Source: Channa striata (Eukaryota; Chordata; Actinopteri; Anabantiformes; Channidae). From it: 64,000 nt of DNA. Each line of letters begins with the position of its first letter. The first letter of the stretch is position 1. The notes beneath the pieces are model-generated. The model was not told where the DNA came from, did not search any database, and saw only the letters and a list, made by a program, of their open reading frames with translations. Below, piece by piece: positions 49,195 to 60,690 of this stretch. Made by a program: the position numbers and the translations under genes. The stretch lies in the NCBI GenBank assembly GCA_033026295.1, contig CM065183.1, positions 12,874,657-12,938,656 of the forward strand, given 5' to 3'.

Positions 49195-49500
49195 ACAATT
49201 GTTTGTAGCTGTTTTGTGTGTCTGTGGTTTTGCAGTTTTTTGTAGTTATTTTATCTCTTTGAGATTCTTTGAGGGGTTGCTTTGAATCTCTTTGTAGTTT
49301 TTTCGTGTTGCTTTGTGCTTGTTATGTTTCTTTGTAGTCATTTTGTGTGTCTGTCGTGGTTTTGTGTTTTGTGTTTCTGTGGCTGTTTTGGATGTCTTTG
49401 TAGTTATTATTTTTGCCTCCTCTGCCATTTTGCATCTTTTCATTGTCATCTTTGTAGTTGTGTCTCTCTTACAACTTGCTTTTGTCTCTTTGTTGTCTGT
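49195..49500 (-). repeat. Degenerate CAAAGAGACAAAA-type minisatellite, inverted
   Basis: Plus-strand text repeats TTTGTAGTtaTTTTGTGTCTcT-like units (for example TCTTTGTAGTTGTGTCTCTC and TTTGTAGTCATTTTGTGTGT). In reverse these are the same units as at 9765-9905. Two overlapping plus-strand frames of 85 and 97 codons, rich in Cys/Phe/Val, come from this repeat and are not genes. Confidence 0.8.
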
Positions 49501-50465
49501 AATTTACAGCCACATACACGGCAACTTATGCTTCAATTTTTATTTGATTACAAACGCCAGGCTCTCTTAAGGTGAATGATCACGTAATGGCAAAGTGCTG
49601 CCTAAAGAAATAAATTGAGAAGCTCAGAGAAGAGAAGGAGATTTGTTTGAGGCAGAGTGAGAGATGAGAAATGATGCAGTCGAGTGAGGCTGATCGTCTT
49701 GGGTGAATTACTGGGTGTCTGGACAGGCTAACATGGAATTAGGATAAATTGTTTTTGAAAAGCTTCACTCACTTGACTTTGAAGTGGCTGAAAGTGTGTA
49801 TGATCTGGACGGCTTGAAAAGGAGGCTCAGTGATCACTGAGCCAGTCACACAACACTGACTGTGAAATAATAACCGTAAAACACTAAGCTAGATTGTAAT
49901 AGACTTTTAATCTCTGGTCTAATTATTATATACTATGCCACTGACCAAATGCATGAACATATTCATACTACATACTACATACAAGTATTTGAAAAATAAC
50001 TGCACAACAATAGGTGCTTACTTGAGACATTTGCTCATGAGCATAATCCAACCTGTTCTATTTGTGGAATGTGCAAAATTATCACCCACACAGTGGGGCT
50101 TCGAGTTCTGCTGTCAGCAATTAGTAGACCGAAACAATAATGTAACAGCGGCAGTTGTTGTGTTTGGGGAACATGAAAGAGTGTGATAATCTGAATACAG
50201 AATGGTTGTTTAACGTGAAGTCATACACTCACAATCATCGTGCTAAAGCGAAACAGTGAGACCAGTGAAAACTAGCAAAAGTCACAATGATTAGTTTGGA
50301 AAGTGAAGGAATTTGGAGTTTTGGAAAACATTCTTAGGATTTATTCGGTTTTTGAAGTTGCAAGTCACAAACTAATTATGTTTTACATGGGTTTGAGACA
50401 AGAACAGTTTTCTTTTTTATTTTAATAATTATTTTGTTGGCGACACTGTGCATCATTATTGCATG
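49501..50465. other. Non-coding stretch, nothing recognised
   Basis: Unique AT-rich DNA between the minisatellite and the CTGAGTCAGC array. No gene recognised. Confidence 0.55.
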
Positions 50466-50950
50466 TATTCTAGTGGCTGAGTCAGCCACACCTCAAGGGA
50501 TGTTTTCAGAGACACTTGAGAACAAGAGTGGTTCATTTGGTGCAAAGTCTGTGTAACTTTTTATTATAGGATGCACAGACACTGAGTCAGCTAAAACAGC
50601 AGGGGAAAGTTTCATTAGCTCCCGTCTCCTTTAAAGTAATAGTTTGTTATGATGGATTTCTAGTGTGTTATGTGATCTTGACTTGTATTAGTTTTGTATC
50701 TATTCTCGTGTCTGTGGTAATCAGACACTGAGTCAGCTACAGCACTGGCAATGCCAGAGGGGGCTTTTCAGAGAGGTATTTTAAAAGTGGGAGCAGTCAG
50801 TGTGACATGAGGTTTGTAGTCCATTTCACTGAGTGCGTATATCATTGTGTTTGTAGAGAGATTGGCTTGTGAGGCTCTGAGTCAGCTCGAGCGTCAGTGA
50901 CACCTGGGGAAGCATTGTAGAGAAGAGTGGACTGTTTAAATTATAAAACA
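50466..50950 (+). repeat. Four-unit degenerate array carrying CTGAGTCAGC
   Basis: CTGAGTCAGC occurs at 50477, 50582, 50728 and 50877. Each time it is followed by a GGGA/GGGGA block; units 1, 3 and 4 also share a (TTTTCA/GTA)GAGA block and AGAGTGG or AAGTGGG. The spacing is 105, 146 and 149 bases, so this is a diverged tandem repeat. The first site lies in the 17-base perfect palindrome GTGGCTGAGTCAGCCAC. The core equals the MAF/NF-E2 recognition element (TGCTGAGTCAGCA), so a cluster of binding sites is possible. That role is inference. Confidence 0.8.
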
Positions 50951-52843
50951 GGAATGAAGCTGGGCCCCGTTGTGCCAGCTGCCAGCTGGATGTTAAAAAG
51001 TTGAGCATCAGGCCTGCTGTGAACAGAGCTACATTCATCCTCGGAATGAATATTTATGTTCTGAAGTTTGCAATGTTACAGTTAGGCAGAGATAAACCCA
51101 CTGAGGTGGTGTGTATTCAGCAATGCATTTGTTTGCAAGGGTTTCAACGGCAGTGGCATTGCACCTTCACCCCAAACCCAGAAGTTCCTAGTTTCATCTT
51201 CTGTTTGCCTGTATTTACATCCAGAAACAACACACTGTAGAACAAGGCACATTTTTGTATCAGTGATGCTGCAACATGTGACTGAAGCGTGTTTTTTGTT
51301 TCTATGATTGATAGTTCAAACAATAAAATGCTCTAAAACAACAATTCTTGGCTTTATTCTTGGGTTTTGCCTGTTAAAAACAACATTTTTAATCCTAAAA
51401 AAAATAACGCAACATAAAGACAAGACAGGTCTATAGAAGAAAAATTGGCATTTTAAATCTGAAAAAAATGATAGTGTAAAAACACTGTCCATAGCCAATA
51501 CAATGATTTTGTATGTCCTGAGAAAATGAGGAATCGCTAAGCAACATGCACAGATCGAGTCAGTCAAGAAACCAACCACAGCTGATGACAGAAGCATTGG
51601 GAGAGTTGATAATAATATAAATATGGTATATCTATACTTTTGCACAAATGCCGCTCCCTTCACATTTAGCACTATGCTGCCGCTATAGATGTCTTGGCCA
51701 CCACTGCCAAGCATGCTGGATCCCAATTTTTTCTTTATGGTATTAGTAAAAAAATTTCATATCCACGTACAGAGTAAGTACCTTTAAAGCAAAGAAACAA
51801 AGAGAAGACTGTGCGTAACAGGGCCGACAGCAGCCGTGTGTTTAGTTACAGACAGTAATCTGCAGTTTAATCACTCAATCGCTGTTTCTCTAACAACAGC
51901 ACTGATTACCTGTCCTCACCGAGACATTACCCTGCAATCAAAGCATCGCCACTCTGTGATCTCTCCAATCAGCTGTCATCCATTTCTGAATTATGCTAAT
52001 TCACTGCCTCATTAAGTGGAAGATATAAACAAATTAGTGTGTTAACCATTCAACTGTTGTAGAAGAAGGATGCTTTTTGAAGCAGCCCAGTTGACCCAGT
52101 GTAAACTTTAAAGGTCGTTTTTAAAATTTGATAATAGGCTTCTCTCTGGATATGGATTCGCTGCATTTATGACGGTGTCTCGGTATCTTATCTAAGCACA
52201 CAGACAATACTTGCAGAAGCACTGTGTCCTAGCTCTGTCATTCACTCGCCTGACAAACTTAAAACTCTTTTGTTTATGGGAAACGCAGTGTCACACTTCG
52301 TTTTTGTCCGTGAGTGAGCTCCGATCGCATGTCTGTCTCTTATGGCTTGTTAGGGGAACACAGTGGAACAGAGCGGACTTTGAGTGACTAAAGTTAGATC
52401 CAGCAGAGCTGTCATGTCGCTGTTGACTGTAGGTTAAACAGGCTAAATATGAAGGGCCTGTTGTGGAAAACATTTTCACAACCCAACGTATATGGAGCAC
52501 TGTTAGTACAGTTTCTACCCACAAAGTCTTATGTTTTTGGCCCCGAACTCAGGCACTGAAACGTGGAAGGATCAGACGTGGAAGGAAACTAACAGTGAAT
52601 ATCTTAGTTTTTTAATATATTTACATGTTCTAATATCCAAAAACTTAAGGGCAACATTTTTTTGGGTCTCTACCAACTTCTATGTTTTCTGTCTGCCTGG
52701 TGGTAAGGCTAGGATTTATATATATTAAAATACATTTTGCAAATATATTTTATTCCAGATTAAAGTTTGACATAATTTTACAGTAATCTTAACAGCATAA
52801 GCTGCATAACAGTCTGGGAAGACCAACTGGCATGAGATTTGAA
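50951..52843. other. Non-coding stretch, nothing recognised
   Basis: It contains the longest frame of the window (136 codons, minus strand, 51316-51726), which is Phe/Leu/Ile-rich as expected from AT-rich sequence and has no known motif. No RNA gene or firm repeat was found. Confidence 0.5.
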
Positions 52844-53435
52844 CAAGAGGTGGATGAAGTACACAAACCCTGTACTTAACTAAAGTACAACTAAACAAAC
52901 ATTGAAGTACCCACTGAAATTTCTACTTGAGTATATGATTTATATTTTACGTAAAGTACTAAAAGTAAAAGTGCTTGACTATTTTTTTCTCTGTCCTTGG
53001 TAATAGACAGAAATGATGGGTTGAAGCTGATTTAACTAAATGATATGATGCATTTTTACATTTTGATTTCATGTCAAGTGAGAAGAAGAAGGAAGCAACG
53101 GCAAGTTCAGGAAGACAGTTACCAGCTCCTTTAATATGTCAAAAAAGTATTTTAAGTAAAACCATGGAAGGGGAAACTGACACTGTCTTTCTACTGATTC
53201 GTTTTCATTTTCAAAAAGGTGTATGTGTGACCCTAATGCAACTTTGACTTCTACTTCAGTAAAAAAAGAGCAAATATCTCTATTTTTTTCTATTTTTTTA
53301 CTCTACTACATTTCTAATCAAAGTAGCTATAATTAAATCTACTTGTACTTGTATCTACTAGTAAATACACATACTTATACATATATGTGAAAAATCTAGT
53401 TACAGTACTTGTTGTACTTGTTTTTTACGCCACTG
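52844..53435 (+). mobile_element. GTAC-rich non-autonomous DNA transposon, copy 1
   Basis: The left end is CAAGAGGTGGATGAAGTAC, followed by CTGTACTTAACTAAAGTACA. The right end, read in reverse, is CAGTGGCGTAAAAAACAAGTAC. This is the CAGAGGTGGAAAGTA...AAGTAC style of an abundant fish element, probably hAT-type. The interior near 53161-53400 is homologous to 62053-62440. No transposase is present and no target duplication could be confirmed. Confidence 0.65.
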
Positions 53436-54515
53436 AAGAGTTTGCATTACTACAACCACAAGTGCAACAGTGGCTCACTTTGTTTTAGCCGATATTCCGA
53501 GGTAAGGAAGGACAGCAAAGACAGAAGGAAGGAGGGAAGGGCATTGTTAGCACAGGACGCGTGCCTTTGTCCAGAGGCCAAAATGACACCCTGATTAACA
53601 GTTAACCTTTCACACTGAAGCAAAGTCAAACAGCAAAATATTGTGTGATTCTGTGAGCCAGGCGTGTTGCCAGACAGCTCTGAAAACACCCAGCTTCCAT
53701 TTAAACTCTGAGCCAGGTTGAGGCGGAAAGGTCACAGCACACACACGGACACACAGAGGGACACACACGCTCTCGCACGCTGTCACACATACAGCCAGAG
53801 TGTAACTTTGTGGGGGAAACAGTTCTGAAAGGAGACGGCAGTAATTGTAGTACTTCTTAGAAAACAGGTGCTTAAAAAGGTCGAGGCTACTACTGTGTCT
53901 CAGGTATATCGTATCAATATGTTTAACCTCCTCTAACAAAACCAATAAAATAACTGTCGGTCAGGATTTCACAACCGGGTGGGGCCACTGTTTACCAAGC
54001 AACAGTATAATAATGTTTTTATTAAACTATGTAACACCTAAAAAGCTGTAATAGCAGCGTGTTGGAGAAAGAATCACAGATAAATGGGATACATGCATCC
54101 GTAGAGCTGCAGCTGTTTAATGCCCATAAACCCTGTAGACACAAATGCTGGGGATATTTCGCTGTCACCAATAATAGTAGTAATAATTGTCTTTAAAGTT
54201 ATTATTACAACAACCACTACAAAAAAACGTGTTATGACACGGCCAATACAAGTTGCTAGGTCCTGTGAGTGAGTGAGCTGCTTTATTTTCTCCACTTGTG
54301 TTGAATTTGCTCCCAGCCGATGTAAAGCTTCAGTCTTCTCAGAGAGACTTTCTCCATGACGATGACAGGTACATTTACAATATTACTGCAGGTCTTCTCT
54401 CTTGCCAGGTTGTTAATTGGAGTTAATCATTTGGCACCACATGTGTGAGACAGTGCCTGATTTAATTTTCACACTGAACAACAGTTGTGAAATGCACTGG
54501 CCTGAAGTCTGTTAA
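53436..54515. other. Non-coding stretch, simple-sequence rich
   Basis: Contains a purine-rich patch near 53505-53540 and a degenerate ACAC-rich patch near 53735-53785. The 111-codon minus-strand frame across the latter is an artefact of that composition. Confidence 0.55.
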
Positions 54516-54533
54516 GTGTGTGTGTGTGTGTGT
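54516..54533 (+). repeat. (GT)n microsatellite
   Basis: Nine uninterrupted GT dinucleotides, followed shortly by another GTGTGTGT patch near 54541. Confidence 0.9.
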
Positions 54534-55449
54534 TAGAAAATGTGTGTGTATATATAAAATCATCACAATGGTTCATACTATTTAGTTCCATACTACAATG
54601 ACCTGATGGTAAAAGTGCTAAATTAGTAGATACTTGTAGAAATAAGAGGTCAAACAGCACAACAATGTGGAGATTAACAGTGTGTTAGCTGCATTTATTT
54701 GCAAAGAGCCTAAAGACAGTTTGATATTAGCCTGAAAGCCACATTAGACATGGCCCTTAATGCAGGTGTTGGAGCAGTGGGTGATGAAGAAGTCACTGGT
54801 GAATCCAGCATTGTTTACTCGCTGCTGATTAGGAGACAACTTTCTCTTCCACATTAATTAGGGCTCTCGTTACTTCCTAATTCCCTTGCAGTGGACATCT
54901 GAACATAGTAATTTAAATCTGCATCTGTGTTACTGAGGACACTCTTTCTAAAGCTCATGTGGTCATTTAAAGTACTGCACCGTGTGACAGCAAAGTGGAT
55001 CTTTTGAAAACCTTCCTTAAAGAGGACAACAGTCTCTCTCCAGTTTGGCCCAGCTTTTGATAATTTGTCATCCTAAATCACTGCTGGTCATGTCAGGCCT
55101 CTTGAACAAGTTTTCTATGGCGGGAAAAAGCAAACCTAGAATAATCTTAATCAAAAGTTTTAACTTTTTATAATTCATTATTCCTCTCATGCATCCTTTC
55201 CCCTTGGAGTCTAACTTTCTTTCTTGTGCTTGCTTTCCTTTTGTCTGACAAGCGAACACAGAGGAGTGACACTGACGTTTCAGTTCAGTGAGATAGGCAG
55301 TTTATAATGGACACACACATTCACGCACATTTATTCCGGCTCTTCTGGCCACTGACTATTTCAGACCACTCAGTCCGGTTTGGTTTAACTGAGAGGTGTG
55401 ACTGAAAGGAACCCTTGAGGGGCCACTAGAAGTGACTGAGGCTCAGTGA
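54534..55449. other. Non-coding stretch, nothing recognised
   Basis: No gene or repeat family identified. Confidence 0.5.
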
Positions 55450-55493
55450 GGGAGGCGGGGGTTGGTGGAGGGTGGGTGGTGGGAAGAGAGGGG
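55450..55493 (+). repeat. G-rich tract with G-quadruplex pattern
   Basis: Six runs of three or more G lie within 44 bases (at 55450, 55457, 55470, 55474, 55481 and 55490). The last four give GGG-T-GGG-TGGT-GGG-AAGAGA-GGGG, which fits the standard G-quadruplex pattern with loops of 1, 4 and 6 bases. A GAGAGAGA run follows near 55521. No gene start was found beside it. Confidence 0.8.
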
Positions 55494-57394
55494 TACTGAG
55501 ATAAAAGGGCAGATGGGAGCGAGAGAGAGAAAAAACATCCAGTCACGTTCCTCTATCATTTTCTGGTGTCTGCAGCTGTGGTACAATTAATCCATGGCTT
55601 TTTATTTCCTCATAGTTGGGCCCAAATTCTGTGTGTTATCCTAATAAATGTACTAACAACATTCACTTCATGTTTCTCATGTGACTATAAGCAGTCAACT
55701 TTACATCCATATGTGCTGTAATGCAAACTTTGAATGAATTGTGAAAAAATCAGCCAAAGAGAAAGTGAGTTATAGGAAGTATTTTTGCTTGCTTTTTACC
55801 TCCTTGTAAGCGTCCAAATGACGAAAAGTGGTGGTTTATAATAATAAAGTAACAGGGGCTACACTGTTTTGAGTCACAGTTGTTGTCACAAAGTTGCTGT
55901 CATAAGTCACAAATCCCCACCTCTTCACTGTTACTAGATTATTTGATGACATAATAAAAAATTGGTGTAGCTTGGTGCAATAGATTTTGATTGAAAGGCA
56001 ATAGGGATATGAAAGAAAATTAATAATGGAATGGAATTTTTTTAATGGAATTTTATTGAACAACCTCTGAATTACAACATAATAGTGGCTCAACACAGTG
56101 GTTCTGCGATTGACTCAACAAAATGAACAGGTGAAGCTGATACAGGTAGAAAGTTTTACTAACGGACTGCTTCAGTGCCATCGTACCCATGGATGTACTG
56201 TACGGTCATCATTTCAGACATCGTTTGACAAAAAGATGCTGTGCAGCCCCTGTGGACAGCAGGAACTAAAAACCATAAATGTTAGCTCCTGCTTCAGAGT
56301 AGGTACCTTCCCTGCTGAACAGGAACGATGTTCATATGTTTTAGCTGATCGCTCAAACACTGAGCCAATGCAGCCCAGATAGGAGGATCAAAGCCGTAAT
56401 TTAAATCATAGACCTGCTGTTTTATTCATTTTTGATGTTAATACAAGAAAGTTTCCATTTACAGTTAGATGTTGTGTAACAGATGTGAGTTAAATCTGAT
56501 TCGACGGTTTCAGCACTGTGACAGCCCCTGGGCCAGCTGAGACTGTGGTCATCTCAACAGCCCACGCCCACCTCCTGGTCTGTGTCTCCCTGAGGGAGAA
56601 CAGACATGCATGGCCCCTTTGTCATAGAAAGTAAAAGCTGGTGTCAGTTGAAATATGATGTGTTACTGCCATTTGCCTGAGGGGAAAGTTGACAAGATGC
56701 ATTTTATTGGCTATTACAAAAAGCTGCAGACTCACCAGAAATCAATATAGGAATACAAAATGCAAAGCGACTGTCAGCCAGCCTGCACAACTTTGACTTC
56801 TACTGTCTGTGTGAATGCAAGCAGGGGAAAAAACTCTCCAAACGGGAGTAGTTCTGGGGTAAGCTTCTCGGGGCAGTTTCTAGAGCTAAGTCCCTACAGC
56901 TGTTTGGTCTGATAGAACCTAATCAGGTTTTGGTACTACCTCGGGCATTACATCCACCCAAAGTCAGAATGGTAAAGTTTCCACAAAAGTTGGAATGCTT
57001 TTTTAAAAATACTTTTCATTGTGAGATCCCAGTGGAGACTGTTCACGGGGCCAGTTAAATATAGAAATGAAAATGAAGACTGAATCATCAAAGCTGAAAA
57101 TTAGGAAGGGAAGAGGTGGGTCAAGGTGAGAAGACTGACAGGCAGAAGGTGATGAAGATGAGAGAGGAAGAGCAGGTAGTTTCCACTGTGCCTAGGAGAG
57201 GATTATCCCAACTGTTCACCACACACAGAAAATCACTGACCTGATCAATTTAACAACATAATTAAAGCTAACATATCACAGCCTATTAGGCTGTTTTACC
57301 AATATATATATATTTTTTAAACACATTTTGGTTTCATTTGTTTAGTGTTTGACATACATGTCTACAATGTAAAAATAAGATAATACAACAAAAA
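55494..57394. other. Non-coding stretch, nothing recognised
   Basis: AT-rich DNA with frames of 94 codons or fewer and no domain. No repeat family recognised. Confidence 0.55.
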
Positions 57395-57720
57395 GATACA
57401 CTGCAACAAAATGTCTGTAGAATTTACAGTATTTACCAGGCAAAGTTTCAAATATAGTTGTGTAAAATATGCACTTAATTACTGTAGAAAAAATTACAGT
57501 ATGCAACTGGATATGTTTTACAGGGTTTTCTTGTTTTTAAAATTATAGTAATGTGGTGTTTTCTGACAGAAAAACAATAATTGACCGTAATCAAATTTAC
57601 AACCTAATTGTATTCTATTAAATTACAGAAATTACCCGGCAAAAAGGTTGCCAAAAAGTCTTGTAAAATATGTAAGTTTGTAAATGGTTTTTAGGGGTAA
57701 TTTTTGATTTTTACATTATC
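57395..57720 (+). mobile_element. TTTACAGTA-type repeat, left arm
   Basis: It begins ACACTGCAACAAAATGTCTG and carries many AATTTACAGTA, ATTACAGTA and TTTTACAGG words (for example GAATTTACAGTATTTACCAG). This is the pattern of an abundant fish element with ends like CACTGCAAAAAATGTCTGTAAATTTACAGTA. A related right arm lies at 59470-59575. The class (DNA transposon) is from memory. Confidence 0.55.
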
Positions 57721-58849
57721 AGCTTTTACAATACAAATTCAAAAGTATTTTAAGTGACACCTTAATGCCCCCAAAATATTGACATTGCCTTAGTTTCTCT
57801 TCAACTGTTGAATAAAACAGGAGTCATGACTGCAACAAAAAACTTTTATTAAAAGTCAGTAGTTTTACCTAGTTTTAATAAACTGAGTCCTCATCTTTTT
57901 TCCAGTATGACCTATGCTCAAAGGCTTTTAAGTTCACTTGCCTGAAGAGAAAAGCGGCACAAAGATTGACTGTTGATTTCTTGTTATGTACTTTCCCATT
58001 ATCTATGTTGACTCCATTTTGCTGTCTTGGAGCCACTGGTCGCATTGGTTCCAGTGAAATATCTGAAAATCACAAAATTACATGAAGTTAATGACAGATT
58101 TGCTCACAGCTATTGTACATGAAAGTAAAAACCATGTGGTTATAGAAGACAAACTAATAATTTTCCCTTACAGAATGAAAACACCTGTCCGAGGTGAAGC
58201 AATGGATACAATGGAAATGTGGTACTTAACATATAATGGGATTTCAATTTCTTGTCACAAGATTGTATGACTTACTAATCAATAGTGATGTAGTTTTATC
58301 AACTTAAACTCTGGTTGGTTATTCCTCAAGCAGCCCCAGCTTGGAAGAACAGCAGTGTCAAACAACTGCATCGAAATACAATTTGTAATACTTTTTACTC
58401 AATTTATTGTCATTACAGTTTAACATTTCTTTAGCAGTTATCTTACTTTGCTGCTGCTGGTCATGTTGATGTGAAAATGTTGGGAATTCTGAAACAATAT
58501 TAATTCTTTAAAATTGGTCTAATTCTCTTTAGTTTCCTGATGAACACCGGCACCCATATATAAAGTTATGTTAAAAAAAAAAGTCAATTTCAGGCCAATT
58601 CAAATGAAAAATCTAGTTAATTCACCAAATTGCTCAGATTGGCATGTTTGTCTGCAGAACTACTTCCAAAAATGCCCTGCCATCATAATACAAAACAGTT
58701 CTGCAGTGGGTTAATAAGAGCGCTTGGGTGAATAACTGCTAACTTAAACTCCCTTAATGAGTTTTACGATTTATATAGATTTTAAAATATGTCACTCATT
58801 TTATAACTAGTTCCATTTTAGAAGTGGATCGTTTTTGTTTTATTGAGTA
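57721..58849. other. AT-rich interior of the possible TTTACAGTA element
   Basis: No frame above 62 codons. On the minus strand an AATAAAAG-type signal lies near 57842-57850, so a minus-strand transcript ending there is conceivable, but no exon was identified. Confidence 0.4.
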
Positions 58850-59290
58850 AATTCGACCCGAACTTTTCGAGTCTGCTGTCTTCACCTCGAGATAACGTTG
58901 ATGAAACGTCTCAGACTGAGCACCGAGCTGCACTTTCACGTCACGGTCATGTTAACTAAAGCGGGACAATGTGGCACTGAACAGTTTAACTGCAACTGAA
59001 ATAAAAATGATTTACGACAAACGGCCTGAGTCATAACTTGGGAGCTAATAACTGCATCATGTGCTCAAACCTCCAAAAATAAACACACACTTGGTTTGTC
59101 CTCACTGGTCATGGAGCAGCGCAGACAGGACGGTGGAGGAAAGGTGGGTGAGGCTGTGGTGGACCTGGTTCTCGGGTCGGGCTCTAGCTGTAGCAGCACA
59201 CGGTCCAGACCGATACCCGCTACTCTGTCACTTTTATCAACTAAACGCTCACAGACTGTATCACACCGAGCTAGTTTTAGCTTTAGCCAT
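58850..59290. other. CpG-dense core
   Basis: By eye about twenty CpG dinucleotides fall in some 440 bases, for example TTCGAG, CTCGAGATAACGTTG, TTTCACGTCACGGTC and TCTCGGGTCGGG. The flanks have hardly any. Overlapping frames of 76-78 codons on the plus strand show no domain. It could be a young insertion, captured promoter-like DNA, or a small unmethylated island. Confidence 0.55.
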
Positions 59291-59469
59291 AAGCTAACAA
59301 CACTACATACGCCAAAGCTTTGCTAATGTCACTAGAATGCTAATGGGCTAATTAGCATTAGAACCATCAAATGCTCTAGTTCCTTGTTTTAATTAATTAG
59401 CAGTATTCAGCTGTAATGTCAAGATACAACATGCCTGTATTTGTACAATACGTGCTTGTGAAAAAATGC

Positions 59470-59575
59470 TGTTAGCCGCTGTAATTGTTTTTTACCCATG
59501 GTGCACTGCAATATTAATTTTGTAAAATAACAAAGTTACATTTGTTACATTTTACTGTAGAAATTACAGTTATTT
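59470..59575 (-). mobile_element. TTTACAGTA-type repeat, right arm
   Basis: GGTGCACTGCAATATTAATT and TTTTACTGTAGAAATTACAG have the vocabulary of the left arm at 57395. The two may be the ends of one element of about 2.2 kb, but the inverted match is loose. Confidence 0.4.
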
Positions 59576-59964
59576 GTTAGTCTATGATAAATATTTCATA
59601 GGTGAGATAAGTGAGAAGGGAAATGTAGTTTAACACAGAGAGAGACAGACGTGAACAGAGAATGTAGAAGACACAGAGACAAGAGGTTGAGAGGAGGCAG
59701 GTTGTGTGTTGCAGCATTTGTCCTGATTCTACATCTGCTGACAGATGATTTATGTTACTGTCCAGTGACATGGTTTTGAAGCTATTCTTAGTCCATTTTT
59801 GCCCACAAAATACCTTGAAAACTGCATATGTGGACCGGGCAAATCAAAATGTTCTCTCAAGCTTTTTGGACCCTTTAAACGCTGTGTGGGTTCATGCTTA
59901 CAGAAATCAACTTTAACACAAATCAGCATGATAATATCTATTGGAAAAGGCATAATGTGGAGGT
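59576..59964. other. Non-coding stretch, nothing recognised
   Basis: No gene or repeat family recognised. Confidence 0.5.
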
Positions 59965-60275
59965 GGCTGGGCAGGACATCGGTGGAGTGGTTGGTGCCGG
60001 TGCCTCGCAGGTAGAGGGTCCCCGGATCAAATTCCAGGCCCCCAGACTCTCTGTGTACAGTTTGCATGTTCTCCCTGTGCCTAAGTGGGTTTCCTCCATC
60101 AGTCTGAAGACATGCATGTTAGGTTAATTGGTGTGAATGTGAGTATGAATGGTTGTCTGTCTGTGTAGGTCTCTCTGTATTGGCCCTGAGATAGACTGGC
60201 AATTTGTCCAAAACTTTTGCTGGGACAGACTCCACCTCCATGTCCCTGAAAAGGATAAGTGGTTAAGTTAATATA
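59965..60275 (+). mobile_element. tRNA-derived SINE-like repeat, plus strand, longest copy
   Basis: The most complete of three copies. The head is GGTGGAGTGGTTGGTGCCGG and TGCCTCGCAGGTAGAGGGTC. A weakened B box follows (CCCGGATCAAATTCC). Then come CAGTTTGCATGTTCTCCCTG, AAGTGGGTTTCCTCC, AGACATGCATGTTAGGTTAA, TTGGTGTGAATGTGAGTATG, AATGGTTGTCTGTCTGTGTA, ATAGACTGGCAATTTGTCC and AAAAGGATAAGTGGTTAAG. The GGATGG tail is lost. Overlapping frames on both strands (up to 105 codons) are repeat artefacts. Confidence 0.82.
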
Positions 60276-60439
60276 TGAATTGAGGAGGCAGGTTTATCAA
60301 CTATGCAGCAAACATGGATGAAGACACCTTCACTTCTTTACCTTTACTGATACCCTGAAGTTTTGCAAAGACAGTTATGCATTATACCGCCTGTCATGGA
60401 TATTAAAGAGAAACTACCATAATTTTTCAATTACTTTAG

Positions 60440-60690
60440 CTCTTAGTTTCCACATTATTACCCATGATAAATCTGTTGCTGCTTTGAAGCTATTACCTGG
60501 TTATTACTTTAGTAATTATCATGATGTTACTTAATTTAGAATTAACATAATTATCCATTCATAAATCATTGTAATATTACCTTGTAACTGTATTTTTTTT
60601 ATATTATTACACCCCTTTACCTTGTAATGTCAAGTTAATACCCCTACTATTGCATATGATTACCTACACAACTGTACTACTTTAAAATGC
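60440..60690 (+). repeat. Degenerate TTACC minisatellite
   Basis: ATTACCC, ATTACCTGG, TTATTACTTTAG, ATTACCTTGTAAC, TTACACCCC, TTACCTTGTAATG, AATACCCC and ATTACCTAC recur through about 250 bases. The units are diverged, so the period is not exact. Confidence 0.55.

Noticed and set aside
49282..49575. Cys/Phe/Val-rich frames of 85-97 codons resembling membrane proteins
   Set aside because: They are translations of the inverted minisatellite, in two overlapping phases.
51316..51726. Longest open frame of the window (136 codons, minus strand)
   Set aside because: Composition is what AT-rich non-coding DNA gives (Phe/Leu/Ile-rich). There is no domain, no promoter or splice context and no repeat hallmark firm enough to name.
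59750..60127. Frames of 71-105 codons on both strands
   Set aside because: They lie across the SINE-like repeat copy and follow its consensus, so they are not host genes.
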